A stretch of 64,000 nucleotides of DNA from a virus: positions 1 to 64,000 of IMG/VR virus record IMGVR_UViG_3300035698_009252. One strand, 5' to 3'. The notes below the pieces were generated by a model. The model was not told the origin of the DNA, searched no databases, and was given only the letters and a program-made list of their open reading frames with translations. How positions within the stretch are numbered: the first letter of the stretch is position 1; the number at the start of each line of letters is the position of its first letter. A program made the position numbers and the translations under genes. Positions 7,341-15,655 of the stretch are shown one piece after another.

Positions 7341-7874
7341 TCAACTCTCCTGAATAATCGTCCCTATTAGCTTTGCGATTGCCTCGTTCCCTGGCCGTAG
7401 CGGGTGGATGTCGCGCCCGTCGAAATGAGCAGACGTTAGACATTCATCCGTATCTGCAAACAGCACGGGCAACCCGTTGCACGCCCACCGCATTGCTCCT
7501 TTCAGCAATGGCACCGCAATACGGGACTGCGGATTGTTCCCGCAGAAGGGGTCGGCATAAAGGAGCACAATCGTCATCGGACGCAGAAGTGCCTCGACTA
7601 CGGCTCTCATGTTTCGCAGTCCAGCGACGAATTCGTCGTCGGTAACAATCCCATCGTTCTTTAATGCTTCAAAAAGATCGTTACCCAGTACCGAAATCAC
7701 GACCACATCTGAAGGGGTGTTGATTGCCTTTGTCAGCCATCCGTTGTGGTCTGACGCCCATTGTGCGGCGGTGCTGCCGTCAACTCCCTGTCGCAACTCG
7801 GCGGGGACACCCATGATTTCGGGCCACTCCCGCGTCCACGAATCACAGACTACGAGTGTGGTAGTTGTTTTCAT
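7341..7874 (-). CDS. SGNH/GDSL-like hydrolase, 177 aa
   Basis: An esterase- or deacetylase-type fold. Visible blocks are VVCDSWTREW at residues 8-17 (block I, Asp-Ser nucleophile at 11-12), VLGNDL (block III Gly-Asn-Asp) and DGRDIHPLRPGNEAIA (block V Asp-x-x-His). Length is usual for a single SGNH domain. GGAGGAG lies seven bases before the ATG at 7874, which overlaps the upstream stop (ATGA). No signal peptide is seen, so it likely acts in the cytoplasm or as a virion part. Substrate unknown: host envelope glycan or a sugar modification are options, the latter because glycosyltransferases occur elsewhere in the window. Confidence 0.75.
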   Translation of the reverse strand: MKTTTTLVVCDSWTREWPEIMGVPAELRQGVDGSTAAQWASDHNGWLTKAINTPSDVVVISVLGNDLFEALKNDGIVTDDEFVAGLRNMRAVVEALLRPMTIVLLYADPFCGNNPQSRIAVPLLKGAMRWACNGLPVLFADTDECLTSAHFDGRDIHPLRPGNEAIAKLIGTIIQES

Positions 7875-8077
7875 GTCTTTTCTCCTCCTTTCTCGTTGGT
7901 GTACTCCAGCCTGTAGCTGCAACCTTTTGAGCACTCGGGGCACAGGATGTCACCGCTATATGGTGTGGTGATGGTCACCTTACGGCCACAGCCACCCTGG
8001 CAGTCCACCTCCACGCGCTCCCGCTTGACCTTGACCACGACATCCCTGCTGTCACCTGTTACGAATTTCCTTGGCAT
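7871..8077 (-). CDS. Small zinc-ribbon protein, 68 aa
   Basis: Starts MPRKFVTGDSRDVVVKVKRE at an ATG with GGGAGGAAATA before it. It holds DCQGGCGRKVTI and LCPECSKGC, two cysteine knuckles that would bind one zinc, followed by a basic tail. Such tiny ribbons are common in phage accessory DNA and usually contact nucleic acid. Translationally coupled to the SGNH hydrolase (ATGA). Confidence 0.65.
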   Translation of the reverse strand: MPRKFVTGDSRDVVVKVKRERVEVDCQGGCGRKVTITTPYSGDILCPECSKGCSYRLEYTNEKGGEKT

Positions 8078-8087
8078 TATTTCCTCC

Positions 8088-8474
8088 CTACAGCCATCTG
8101 AGGGCTGCATAATTTACGATTAAGTGAATGGTATTATCCGCGATAATCATCAGCCAGACTGCCAGCCATGCCGGGGTATCACTCGGGTAGCCAGTGCCCT
8201 CGCAATCCTCCCATGTCATGTCGTTCGGTTTGGAGATAGGACCAAGAATAGAATTCTTGGCAAAAATGACATAGCGGACGAGCCGGAACCTGTCCATGAA
8301 AAGATGTGTCACCATGATAACCGACACGGCCAATGGTGAGCCTATCAACAGGAACGGCATAGAGTAGATGAATACATGACACAGCGCAGGCCATGAGCGC
8401 TTCGTCTTCTCCGTGGCCATCCAGTGGCTTTGGGTGATATAATCGCCTATCAGGTGAAGCAATAGCTGTTCCAT
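8088..8474 (-). CDS. DUF3307-type integral membrane protein, 128 aa
   Basis: Starts MEQLLLHLIGDYITQSHWMA, which matches the HLxGDxxxQ opening of DUF3307 proteins. Hydrophobic segments lie at about 33-60 (ALCHVFIYSMPFLLIGSPLA) and 98-124 (AWLAVWLMIIADNTIHLIVN). The conserved His and Asp residues face the membrane and might bind metal. The family's function is unknown; phage copies are frequent. The ATG overlaps the resolvase stop (TAATG). Confidence 0.8.
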   Translation of the reverse strand: MEQLLLHLIGDYITQSHWMATEKTKRSWPALCHVFIYSMPFLLIGSPLAVSVIMVTHLFMDRFRLVRYVIFAKNSILGPISKPNDMTWEDCEGTGYPSDTPAWLAVWLMIIADNTIHLIVNYAALRWL

Positions 8475-9118
8475 TAGCTCTCCACTTTCTCAAGAACGTT
8501 GTATGATTTTCCGTCGGAAAGCAACTTGTCTACACATTCAACCTGAAACTTCGGATAATCATCAGGACAACCGGCGAGACCTTCTGCCAGAAGCATTAGC
8601 CCGTATGCGTCTGCCTGGTTATCATCCCCGCATTCAACGCCATATCTCTTATACACTTCCTTGATAATCATACTCTTCTGTGCGTTGCCTTTCCCCGTTA
8701 TGAATTTCTTCAAAGTTCCGGGAGCAACGACGTAGAAGGGGAATCCGGCTTCAAAGAGGGCCATACGTGTGATAGTGCCGAGGGCGACCAATTTCAGAGC
8801 TGAGCCGATTTGTCCACGGTTGGACGGTGTGAAGTAGTCCTCAATACAAATCATCCGAGTGTTTTGTGGGATACGTTTCATCACCTCGCTACAGATATGG
8901 CGCAGGCGGGCAAGGTCGTTGGCACACGTCCTTGGCGTTGTCTTGATGGTGTCGACCGTGAGGGTGCTTCCTTCCTTGCAGCAGAAGCCGGTGGAGGACA
9001 GGGACATATCCAGGCCGACATAGTTCGGGGCGGCAACAGGAGTTCTTACGATATTCTTCACTGAACATTCAGGGCATGAGCCGTCACCAACTATTCCATG
9101 TGGACATTCTTCATTCAT
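8474..9118 (-). CDS. RuvC-like Holliday junction resolvase with N-terminal Cys/His cluster, 214 aa
   Basis: Ribonuclease H-fold nuclease that resolves branched DNA. Residues 34-45 (VGLDMSLSSTGF) carry the first catalytic Asp, CIEDYF the Glu, and DDNQADAYGL near 165 the C-terminal Asp pair of RuvC. Before the fold lies CPHGIVGDGSCPEC (5-18), a likely zinc knuckle not present in standard RuvC. The phage has other branched-DNA enzymes (RecA, SbcC, SbcD), so a role in recombination and pre-packaging clean-up is expected. A TATAAT box sits 19 bases before the ATG. Confidence 0.85.
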   Translation of the reverse strand: MNEECPHGIVGDGSCPECSVKNIVRTPVAAPNYVGLDMSLSSTGFCCKEGSTLTVDTIKTTPRTCANDLARLRHICSEVMKRIPQNTRMICIEDYFTPSNRGQIGSALKLVALGTITRMALFEAGFPFYVVAPGTLKKFITGKGNAQKSMIIKEVYKRYGVECGDDNQADAYGLMLLAEGLAGCPDDYPKFQVECVDKLLSDGKSYNVLEKVES

Positions 9119-9136
9119 AACTGGTCCTTTTTCTCA

Positions 9137-9142
9137 TTATAC
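9137..9142 (-). promoter_or_regulatory. Candidate promoter box for the RuvC-like gene
   Basis: Minus-strand GGG-TATAAT-GAG, 18 bases between box and ATG at 9118, with the ribosome site AAGGA between. No -35 hexamer is recognisable. Confidence 0.5.
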
Positions 9143-9147
9143 CCGTT

Positions 9148-9903
9148 TTAGCCTCTTCTGCGTTGAAATCTTTTCTTCACGCCTTCATGTGCTGCCGGGC
9201 AATTGCTGTATGCCGGGCACCAGGGGCACAACCCGGAAGGGGTGTAATCCGGCGTTGTGACGGCCCGTATCTCGGCTCCCTTGGCCATGAGGTCATCAAT
9301 TGTGCACTTGGCATCGTCTGAAGTCAGCCAGACGGGTTGAACCTGATGCCGCAGCACCCAGAAGGACACCTTGACTTTACCTTTGATGGTATTGACCAGG
9401 TCACGGGCTGCCATGTTGTAGGTACGGGCCTGCCAGTTGCTAGGGAGCGTGGCCGAATCGAACGCCCGTTTCTGGGTCTTCAAATCAATGACTTCGCCCA
9501 GGTCTTCCCACACGTCAAGCCGGTCAATGATACCCCGGACGAGAGTCTTGTCCGGCAACACAACATCGAACTTCACCTCGGCACCGACACACCGATTGAT
9601 GTTGCGGAAGTAACCCCAGTCAACGGCATTATCTGCCAGTTCTCGGGCCAATTGGACAAGCGCCGGGTCAACCTTTTCTTCCTTGATGGCGAAGTCTTGA
9701 TACCAGAGGGGGTCAACCGATTCACAGTCTCCCTTCCCAAGGAATGTGTTCGTGGCCTTCTCAAACATCAAATGCACGGCGGAGCCCATATTGGTCAGGG
9801 GGTGAATCTTACCACGAAGCCCTTCCACGTATTGGGCATGGTACTTGCCTTGGCACTGGTCAAACGTGCCAATTCTGCTTGGTGATAGATGTTCCAATTC
9901 CAT
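9148..9903 (-). CDS. RecB/Cas4-like PD-(D/E)XK nuclease with probable Fe-S cluster, 251 aa
   Basis: Residues 6-26 (LSPSRIGTFDQCQGKYHAQY) are the typical opening of the PD-(D/E)XK family seen in AddB and Cas4. GSAVHLMFEKA gives the conserved His, GIIDRLDVW and VIDLKTQK the Asp and Asp-x-Lys active site, and QARTYNMAARD the QxxxY motif. One Cys at 17 and three at the C-terminus (LCPWCPAYSNCPAAH) match the four-cysteine 4Fe-4S clamp. Likely a 5'-3' or end-processing exonuclease for recombination. Confidence 0.85.
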   Translation of the reverse strand: MELEHLSPSRIGTFDQCQGKYHAQYVEGLRGKIHPLTNMGSAVHLMFEKATNTFLGKGDCESVDPLWYQDFAIKEEKVDPALVQLARELADNAVDWGYFRNINRCVGAEVKFDVVLPDKTLVRGIIDRLDVWEDLGEVIDLKTQKRAFDSATLPSNWQARTYNMAARDLVNTIKGKVKVSFWVLRHQVQPVWLTSDDAKCTIDDLMAKGAEIRAVTTPDYTPSGLCPWCPAYSNCPAAHEGVKKRFQRRRG

Positions 9904-9922
9904 TATTTGAAATCCTTGAGAG

Positions 9923-10363
9923 CTATGCCACTCTCCTTTGCGTCCGCTTGCTGTACCGTTTCTTCTTCGGTACGGGTTCCTCGTTCCACAGAAATACTGC
10001 TCCTCCCATCCGGGTCCGGGCGGGCGGGTCCGGCGGGTACTCTTTCTCCACGTAAGGGCGAACCTTCACCCTCAATGCCCAAGCAAGGTTCCGGCCCGAC
10101 CCTTGGTAGCACAGGCCCTCAAGATTCATCCGGTGCATCACCCAGATGATGTCCTTGGTGGACCACTTCGGGAAATCCTTTTCAAGAAGGAAGAGAACCG
10201 AATGAGGATGAGACAAGCAATAGCCTATCCCCGCGTTGTAATTCTCAATCTCCTTCTGGATGCGCTTCCGTATCGCAGGTAAGAGAGCTGTCTCTCGTGT
10301 CTGCCTCGACCGGCTCTTGCCCGTCTTCCCGCAATTTCTCTTTGTACGTGTGTAGCAGTTCAC
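9923..10363 (-). CDS. Hypothetical basic protein, 146 aa (start uncertain)
   Basis: Not recognised. The only in-frame standard start is a GTG at 10363 with AAGGA eight bases upstream, which makes it overlap the RmlD-like gene by 119 bases; an internal non-standard start after 10245 cannot be excluded. The body is basic, with a conserved-looking centre (FPKWSTKDIIWVMHRMNLEG) that resembles a winged-helix turn, and a very basic tail (PKKKRYSKRTQRRVA). DNA binding is plausible. Confidence 0.55.
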   Translation of the reverse strand: MNCYTRTKRNCGKTGKSRSRQTRETALLPAIRKRIQKEIENYNAGIGYCLSHPHSVLFLLEKDFPKWSTKDIIWVMHRMNLEGLCYQGSGRNLAWALRVKVRPYVEKEYPPDPPARTRMGGAVFLWNEEPVPKKKRYSKRTQRRVA

Positions 10364-11168
10364 GTATCCGTTCCTTTGCTTCCGGCAGCTCTATGCCAAC
10401 CTCTTTTAATTTCTTCGTACTGAGCGTCACATTGGAACGCCCGGCCTTGATAATACCCCGCTCCTTCAAGCTCTCAACTGACGAAATCCTAAACATGTGG
10501 TTCATGTCCACAATCTCCATGTACATCTCCATAATTTCCACGGGAGATACTGCTCCAGGGTTCACGATATTGTATACACCACGAGCATTCAGAGAAATAA
10601 GCCTTTGCATGGCCGGAAGTATATCCTCGATAACCGACACCGAGTTGGGAGCGTCCAGAACGTCCGTGTACCCGGCCAGCTTGGTGATGAGGTTTCTCGG
10701 ATGGGGCGTTCCGCTCACCGGCATCCTCAACCGGAGAATCAAACACCCTTCCGGGGGCAAACGGTATTCCCCTTCCTTCTTCGTCCATGAGTAATAGGAC
10801 GGAGGCTTGGGAGGTGTGTCCTCGGTAACATCGGTGCCCCATTCCCACAAGCATCCACTTGAGAGGTGGACAAAGCTCATGGGGCGATGAATCTTACGGC
10901 TAACCCCTTCCACCATGTGATAGAGGACAACCGGACCGAACGTGTTAACATACTTCGTCAACCGCTTGTTGTCTTCGGACAGCTCGCACCAATCGATATT
11001 GGGCTTGCCGCATTTGCCCGCAGCGTTAATGACGACATCGGGTTGCAAAGTGAGTAATTCCCCACTCACAGCTTCGCAATCAAGGATATCCATAGAGGAC
11101 ATCTGAAAGCCGAAAGCTTCTGCAATCTGATTGCCTAACCAACCATTGCCAAAAACGAGTCCCGTCAT
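10245..11168 (-). CDS. RmlD-like NAD(P)-dependent sugar reductase/epimerase, 307 aa
   Basis: Extended short-chain dehydrogenase of the dTDP-4-dehydrorhamnose reductase type. GNGWLGNQIA (7-16) is the dinucleotide loop, PDVVINAAGKCGKPNIDWCE the RmlD-like stretch after strand 4, SSGCLWEWG contains the catalytic Ser region, and YSWTK the Tyr-x-x-x-Lys pair. It would reduce or epimerise a nucleotide-activated sugar, feeding the glycosyltransferases at 17492-22304 or altering host glycans; the pathway link is inference. The ATG overlaps the upstream stop (ATGA). Confidence 0.85.
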   Translation of the reverse strand: MTGLVFGNGWLGNQIAEAFGFQMSSMDILDCEAVSGELLTLQPDVVINAAGKCGKPNIDWCELSEDNKRLTKYVNTFGPVVLYHMVEGVSRKIHRPMSFVHLSSGCLWEWGTDVTEDTPPKPPSYYSWTKKEGEYRLPPEGCLILRLRMPVSGTPHPRNLITKLAGYTDVLDAPNSVSVIEDILPAMQRLISLNARGVYNIVNPGAVSPVEIMEMYMEIVDMNHMFRISSVESLKERGIIKAGRSNVTLSTKKLKEVGIELPEAKERIRELLHTYKEKLREDGQEPVEADTRDSSLTCDTEAHPEGD

Positions 11169-11467
11169 ACCAACGGCCCATCCGGGTCATCGTCTTCACT
11201 AGCAACCGTCTCTTCGACGCCGCCACTGATTTCGAGGATGTTCTCCGCCTGGCTCAGTTCTTTCGTGGCAATGCCCTTGAACTCGTCAATGAGTTCCCCC
11301 AGGCCACTTACTTTGCAATCGAACTTTTCCTGGCACTGACTCCCCACCTCATCGCGACGCTTCTTCGCGCTTGTCAGCTCACCCTCAATCCGGCTTCCCT
11401 CCGCCGCCATCTGCTGCGCCTTTGTCCGGGCTGTGTTTAGCCTTTCCATTTGCTGTTCCACCTGCAT
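11165..11467 (-). CDS. Small coiled-coil protein, 100 aa
   Basis: Not recognised. Starts MQVEQQMERLNTARTKAQQ; residues 1-80 read as one long coiled coil with heptad-like leucines and many Glu, Lys and Gln, and the tail is acidic (EETVASEDDDPDGPLV). Start at 11467 has GGGA upstream. It lies inside the end of the 174-aa gene by 83 bases in another frame. It could be an assembly or recombination accessory protein. Confidence 0.6.
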   Translation of the reverse strand: MQVEQQMERLNTARTKAQQMAAEGSRIEGELTSAKKRRDEVGSQCQEKFDCKVSGLGELIDEFKGIATKELSQAENILEISGGVEETVASEDDDPDGPLV

Positions 11468-11909
11468 GTTTCTTTTTCCCTTTCTTTGGATATTCCCCAA
11501 ATCGTGTATCGGCCAACATTTCCCGAAGAAGGCCACCATCCAGACTTCTCAACTCTCCTGAACTCCCAAACCGGCAAGACTCTTCCTTGCAGGGGCATTC
11601 GTCCATGAACAATCCGAAATCGGATTGTTTGAAGCCCGGCCCCTCCTTGATGAACTGTACACCCGGACACTTGGATGCCTGGTTGGAACACCTCAACACC
11701 AGGAACGGGACGTAATCCGTTGTCTCGTCATCCGTGGAAGAGTACGAAAACGGGCCAACCTTGCCCTTGGGCACGCGCCAGATGGTGCCCTCCTTGTCCT
11801 TGACAAGAAGTGTTCCCTTCTCATCCCCCGCACCTTCCCCAAGGAACTCCCCCTCTACTTTCTGTCCCTCTATGAGGAACCGCATTTGATGTCCAATGAA
11901 TTTTCTCAT
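11385..11909 (-). CDS. Hypothetical protein with central cysteines, 174 aa
   Basis: Not recognised. The start is one of two ATGs (11912, 11909) overlapping the SbcC-like stop; AAGGAG favours 11909. Residues 1-60 look like a small beta-barrel (MRFLIEGQKVEGEFLGEG, GTIWRVPKGKVGPFSY). The centre has C-x6-C and CPCKEESC (ASKCPG, DECPCKEESC), possibly zinc binding. The C-terminal 40 residues are Lys/Gly-rich and disordered. It is directly downstream of the SbcC-like gene. Confidence 0.6.
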   Translation of the reverse strand: MRKFIGHQMRFLIEGQKVEGEFLGEGAGDEKGTLLVKDKEGTIWRVPKGKVGPFSYSSTDDETTDYVPFLVLRCSNQASKCPGVQFIKEGPGFKQSDFGLFMDECPCKEESCRFGSSGELRSLDGGLLREMLADTRFGEYPKKGKKKHAGGTANGKAKHSPDKGAADGGGGKPD

Positions 11910-13231
11910 CATGTCTCCTTGGTAACGGGTGTTCTAACGCCTTTCAGGCAATCCGCCGACACGGGATGAGCCGGGTTCAGTGGACACACCTTGATATCCC
12001 TCAACAATCGGTCTTGCTCGACAAGCACCTTGGTCAATTCCTCCCGTTTCTCCTCTCCCCGACGGCCCAATTCCCTAACGTCGTCATCATGCGTTGTCCA
12101 CAATGTCATCGTTATCTGGGCCAACTTTATATTCTCAATCGCCTGCTCCGCCGCTTCAAGGTGTTTGGACACCTTAGATGCTTTGACGACTTTTTGCAAC
12201 CGGAGTTGTTTGTCGTCGATATCGGTCTGACATTTTATCGCCTCATTCAGAACCGCTTCCGCCTCATTCGCCCGGTCAATAGCTTCTTGGGCTTTGCTTA
12301 GATGGCTTGTCGCCTTGACATGGTCAGGGACCTGGGACATGGCTTTTGTGAGCCGGACAACCTCTTGCTCGGCAGATACGGCACTTGTCCGCATCTCCTC
12401 TGCTGTGGTTTTCACATCAAGGGCCTCTCGAACGTTGTCGAGGTGTTGCTCTGCCAGCTTTGTGTTGGGGATGGCCAATAACTGCCGTTGCAAGGCCCCT
12501 ATTTGCCCCTCAAGGGCCGTTCCCTCGGTAAGCATGGCCTCCGCATTGACGGTAGCGTCAAGGGCCTCCTGGTGGCTTGTGAGGTGTTTTTCGGCCTCTC
12601 CCAATACTTGGCCTTCGGCTTCTAGCTCTTGTTTGTCGTGGAGATGGGTTTTTAGGTCCTCCATCTGTTTCTCGGACTGCTTGATTTCGCGCCCGGAGCG
12701 GTGGTTGTCAAGGCTCACGGCCTTGATAATGCCCTCAATACCGGAAAGCCCGGAGATTTCATCGATGATTTGTGCTCGAATGGAGCCACTTGCTTTTTTG
12801 TCCCCGATGCCCGCCAGCATGAAATGGGATTCGAGCTGGTCCATGATATTGACGGGGACTTTCGCGTCACCAAGCGTCACCACACCCATACCGAGAATTT
12901 CGATTGCCTGGGGAGGAGCCGCGACTTGACCAATCTTATCCAGATGGAGGGTGTTGCCGCCCTTGGGAGTGATTTCCCATAAGTTGTCATTCGGCCCACG
13001 GGTAACTTGAACGGAACCCTTATCGGTTTCTACGAGCACCTTGCAGAACTTGGCACCGACGCGAACCGACTTCGGGTCGAAATCGTTATAGGCAGGCAGC
13101 TTGAGGGCTCGCACGATGCTGGTCTTGCCCGCATTGGACAAGCCGAAGATGACGTTCAGCCCGGCGGACAGGTTCTCAATGCGGGTATGCTCGTGTGCCT
13201 CGAAGTTCCAGATTTCAATTGCTTGCAACAT
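11909..13231 (-). CDS. SbcC/Rad50-like ATPase, N-terminal half only, 440 aa
   Basis: Begins MLQAIEIWNFEAHEHTRIEN and has the P-loop GLSNAGKTSIV near residues 29-39, typical of Rad50/SbcC (AAA_23). Residues 190-400 form a coiled coil. It ends shortly after CPLNPAHPVSADC, reminiscent of a zinc-hook region, and lacks the return coil, signature motif and Walker B of full-length proteins of about 1000 residues. It may work with the SbcD-like nuclease at 30306-31253. Start chosen at 13231, with GGAGG nine bases upstream, after the TATAAT box at 13250. Confidence 0.8.
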   Translation of the reverse strand: MLQAIEIWNFEAHEHTRIENLSAGLNVIFGLSNAGKTSIVRALKLPAYNDFDPKSVRVGAKFCKVLVETDKGSVQVTRGPNDNLWEITPKGGNTLHLDKIGQVAAPPQAIEILGMGVVTLGDAKVPVNIMDQLESHFMLAGIGDKKASGSIRAQIIDEISGLSGIEGIIKAVSLDNHRSGREIKQSEKQMEDLKTHLHDKQELEAEGQVLGEAEKHLTSHQEALDATVNAEAMLTEGTALEGQIGALQRQLLAIPNTKLAEQHLDNVREALDVKTTAEEMRTSAVSAEQEVVRLTKAMSQVPDHVKATSHLSKAQEAIDRANEAEAVLNEAIKCQTDIDDKQLRLQKVVKASKVSKHLEAAEQAIENIKLAQITMTLWTTHDDDVRELGRRGEEKREELTKVLVEQDRLLRDIKVCPLNPAHPVSADCLKGVRTPVTKET

Positions 13232-13249
13232 ACAAAAGCCTCCACCGTC

Positions 13250-13255
13250 ATTATA
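13250..13255 (-). promoter_or_regulatory. Candidate promoter box for the SbcC-like gene
   Basis: Minus strand CCCGTG-TATAAT-GACGG, 18 bases from the ATG at 13231. CACCCGT and ACGGTG flank the box as an imperfect inverted repeat. The same CCCGTGTATAAT core occurs before the SbcD-like gene. Confidence 0.55.
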
Positions 13256-13288
13256 CACGGGTGAAGGCCCTTGGTGTCCCTTTTTCTG

Positions 13289-13957
13289 TTACCACACCTC
13301 TTTTCCCCACAATGTTCCGCAATCCTTGCACTCGTGAGCACGGCGCATATTCGCACTCGCCTTCTTGATATTAGTTCCTCCGCATTGGGGATTCGGGCAT
13401 TTGTCCCCCGGCTTGTTGTCAATGCCCCATACGCGGGGCATCAACACAATCAAAGTGTCCACGAAATCCATAATCCGCTTGATGGACGCACCTGTCTTGA
13501 GCCGGATAGCCTTAACCATATCAGTCTTGTCGCCATCCCGGAATCTCACCCTCAAGACAACGTCCCAGTCCTCAAAGGGTGTTACCTTCAAAGAATCCAA
13601 GGCGTCTTCTGTAATGTCGGTGGGATTGAGCCTGCCCTGGTCCTTGAGTTTCTTCGCCGTGGGGCAGCGGTCAAAAATGCTGACCTTCTTGCGGTCCCAC
13701 GGTGCCCCCGACTGGCTTGGGTCATCTTTGGAGCCATCCGGGAATGGCACCTTGAAGTCCCTGTCATCAATATATGGCCGGACAGAAGGTGTCCAATCGT
13801 TATCGTAAATCCATTTTTCCAACTCCTCGACAGCCACCGCAAGGCAGCAAGCGACAACATGGTCCTCCATATCCGGTTCGCCAACCATGACATCCTCGGC
13901 CAACTTGTTCAGCCGGTCACGCATGGCAAGCGCCTTGTCTTTGCCGTCCTGACTCAT
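13289..13957 (-). CDS. Hypothetical protein with C-terminal zinc ribbon, 222 aa
   Basis: Not recognised. The ATG at 13957 overlaps the upstream TGA (ATGA). The N-terminal 50 residues are helical (MRDRLNKLAEDVM). A central stretch has strands (DWDVVLRVRFRDGDKTDMVK). The last 40 residues carry CPNPQCGG and CKDCGTLWG, a classic four-cysteine zinc ribbon, suggesting nucleic-acid or RNA polymerase contact. The SbcC promoter box lies in the gap after it. Confidence 0.65.
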   Translation of the reverse strand: MSQDGKDKALAMRDRLNKLAEDVMVGEPDMEDHVVACCLAVAVEELEKWIYDNDWTPSVRPYIDDRDFKVPFPDGSKDDPSQSGAPWDRKKVSIFDRCPTAKKLKDQGRLNPTDITEDALDSLKVTPFEDWDVVLRVRFRDGDKTDMVKAIRLKTGASIKRIMDFVDTLIVLMPRVWGIDNKPGDKCPNPQCGGTNIKKASANMRRAHECKDCGTLWGKEVW

Positions 13958-14529
13958 AGCTTCTTCAGCCCTTCTGCTCGTTTGGCATCCTCGGTAGGGG
14001 AGATGGAGGACATGCGCTCCACAAAGCACTCCCTGGGGTCGCCAAAGCGGTCATAGACCAAGAGGACACCCTTTTCTCCGGTTGTCAGGGCAACGTACTC
14101 AACCCCCACGTCAAAGTATTCGTCGATGCCGACCACATCCTTGAAAACCACGTAACGCTCGCGACGGGCTTCCTTAACAAGCCGTATCATCTCCATCGGG
14201 GACACTTTTATGTCCGGTGGCATCTCCAAGAAAGGTGCTACCTTCTCGGGGACATCGTTGATGGGGATTTCGGCAAAGCCCTTCTTGCGGATTTTGGTCT
14301 TGGCCAAGGTGCGGCAACGCTCCGTGGCGGCACCCTCCGTCTCGAAAGGCCCGTCCTTGCTGGTCGTACGCAGTTTGCCCTCGGGCGAAACGTACTTCCC
14401 GAGAACAAAGTATTTCGGGCCATGTTGAACACAGGCAAGGTAGAACTCGACAGGTTTACCGGTTGAGGGTCGGTTGGCGGCGGCGTCGTTCTCTCCCACG
14501 ACGGTCTGGCTTGTCAATACGATGTTCAT
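13954..14529 (-). CDS. Hypothetical protein, possible WGR-like N-terminal domain, 191 aa
   Basis: Residues 25-95 (VEFYLACVQHGPKYFVLGKY ... GAATERCRTLAKTKIRKKGF) follow the strand-helix pattern of WGR-type domains, which bind nucleic acids, but the Trp-Gly-Arg signature itself is absent. Residues 110-180 may be a second small domain (YVVFKDVVGIDEYFDVGVEY). Coupled to the next gene by ATGA. Assignment is tentative. Confidence 0.55.
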   Translation of the reverse strand: MNIVLTSQTVVGENDAAANRPSTGKPVEFYLACVQHGPKYFVLGKYVSPEGKLRTTSKDGPFETEGAATERCRTLAKTKIRKKGFAEIPINDVPEKVAPFLEMPPDIKVSPMEMIRLVKEARRERYVVFKDVVGIDEYFDVGVEYVALTTGEKGVLLVYDRFGDPRECFVERMSSISPTEDAKRAEGLKKL

Positions 14530-14542
14530 AGGTCTCTGGCAT

Positions 14543-14749
14543 CTACACCCGCACTAAATCCTGCACGTTCCAGAACTGGCATCCGTGCAAGTCACGCTCA
14601 AGCATCATAGCCCCAGGTCCTATGCTCGGGCACCGATTCCGTACTTTGGCCGTTCGGTTGTCTTCACGCCCTTCAGGGCATGTCTGGGTGCGCCTTGCGG
14701 CGGCACTGAGCTTCACCGTGTCCCCGTACATGAATCCACGCTTCTTCAT
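14543..14749 (-). CDS. Small protein, 68 aa
   Basis: Not recognised. Starts MKKRGFMYGDTVKLSAAARR; the GDTVKL stretch looks like the start of a small beta-barrel (KOW or SH3-like). It is basic and contains two cysteines. The ATG overlaps the upstream stop (ATGA) and GGAG lies nearby. Confidence 0.5.
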   Translation of the reverse strand: MKKRGFMYGDTVKLSAAARRTQTCPEGREDNRTAKVRNRCPSIGPGAMMLERDLHGCQFWNVQDLVRV

Positions 14750-15033
14750 ACCAATTTCTCCGGCTTTTCTTTTCCGTATGACTGTTCTGTCCGCCACACT
14801 CCCCGTTCGGGAGTGATGCCTTCCATTGCATTACCCCAACAGTCTTTGTGCCAGTAAATCTTTACTTCGTGAGCCGTAACAGCGGTGATATCCGGTCTAT
14901 CAGTGAGTCCCTTCTTCCGGCGATACGCTTCGTTCGCCAAATCTACGGCATCCCGAACTGAATGCGCGGCCACGTAAAGGTGTCCACCCCTGCAATCCCA
15001 ATCCCGGCCATTCCATAGCTTGAGCTTCTTCAT
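14746..15033 (-). CDS. Small hypothetical protein, 95 aa
   Basis: Not recognised. Starts MKKLKLWNGRDWDCRGGHLY; residues 20-45 (YVAAHSVRDAVDLANEAYRR) form a helix after a strand, and HKDCWGNAMEGI is a distinctive turn. Coupled at both ends by ATGA overlaps to the DUF6011-like gene and the 68-aa gene, which suggests balanced expression. Confidence 0.55.
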   Translation of the reverse strand: MKKLKLWNGRDWDCRGGHLYVAAHSVRDAVDLANEAYRRKKGLTDRPDITAVTAHEVKIYWHKDCWGNAMEGITPERGVWRTEQSYGKEKPEKLV

Positions 15034-15626
15034 GCTACCGCCAGTTCCATCTGTTCGGGTTTCGGTTCGGGCTTCGGGATGCGGAACAAGCCCTTGGGGC
15101 CTTTGCCGTACTTACCACTGAAGAACTCTCGCAGGAGGTTCCACAGGGCGGTCTTCTGGCTCATCGGGATATAGTTGAGCCGGTTGCGGTAGCGGCGACC
15201 GGGAATCTTGCGCCATGCGGCAATAAAGGCTTCTTTGTCGCCACGGCGGAAGGGCGTCTTCACCTTGAAATACACACCCTCAACCTCAATGGTGATGTTG
15301 GTTTCGCGCTGCGCTGCCTTCTTGAATCGGCGACGAATCTTGTCGGCCAAGGTGGTCAGGCCCATACCTTCGATGGTCTTGGCGCACTCCATGACCTTTT
15401 CAATTCGGCCTTCCTGGGCCGCAATTGCCGCGTCATAGACATACTCGTTGGCAACCTTGCGGGTGCCTTCGTCAATGCCACCCGTGGTGTCCACGTCAAC
15501 GTGCTTCACGCACTCGGGACCAATGCCCATCTCAACCGAGCGGGCATCCACAAGGGCTTTTCCGCAGCAAACGCAATGGGTTGCAAGCATCTTCGTTGCC
15601 GGGGCTGCTAAGTAACTGTCACTCAT
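15030..15626 (-). CDS. DUF6011-like zinc module plus HARP-like domain, 198 aa
   Basis: The N-terminus has CVCCGKALVDARSVEMGIGPEC, spaced as in DUF6011 zinc modules (C-x2-C ... GIGPxC). Residues 105-190 (EVEGVYFKVKTPFRRGDKEA, GRRYRNRLNYIPMSQ) resemble the strand-rich domain that often precedes SNF2-type helicases, where it reads DNA structure. Here no helicase follows; the window's SNF2-like helicase is at 45909. The ATG at 15626 is used because AGGAG is six bases upstream. A bipartite element (15656-15683) precedes it. Confidence 0.65.
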   Translation of the reverse strand: MSDSYLAAPATKMLATHCVCCGKALVDARSVEMGIGPECVKHVDVDTTGGIDEGTRKVANEYVYDAAIAAQEGRIEKVMECAKTIEGMGLTTLADKIRRRFKKAAQRETNITIEVEGVYFKVKTPFRRGDKEAFIAAWRKIPGRRYRNRLNYIPMSQKTALWNLLREFFSGKYGKGPKGLFRIPKPEPKPEQMELAVA

Positions 15627-15655
15627 CCTCATCTCCTTTTGTTGCTCTCTACCCT

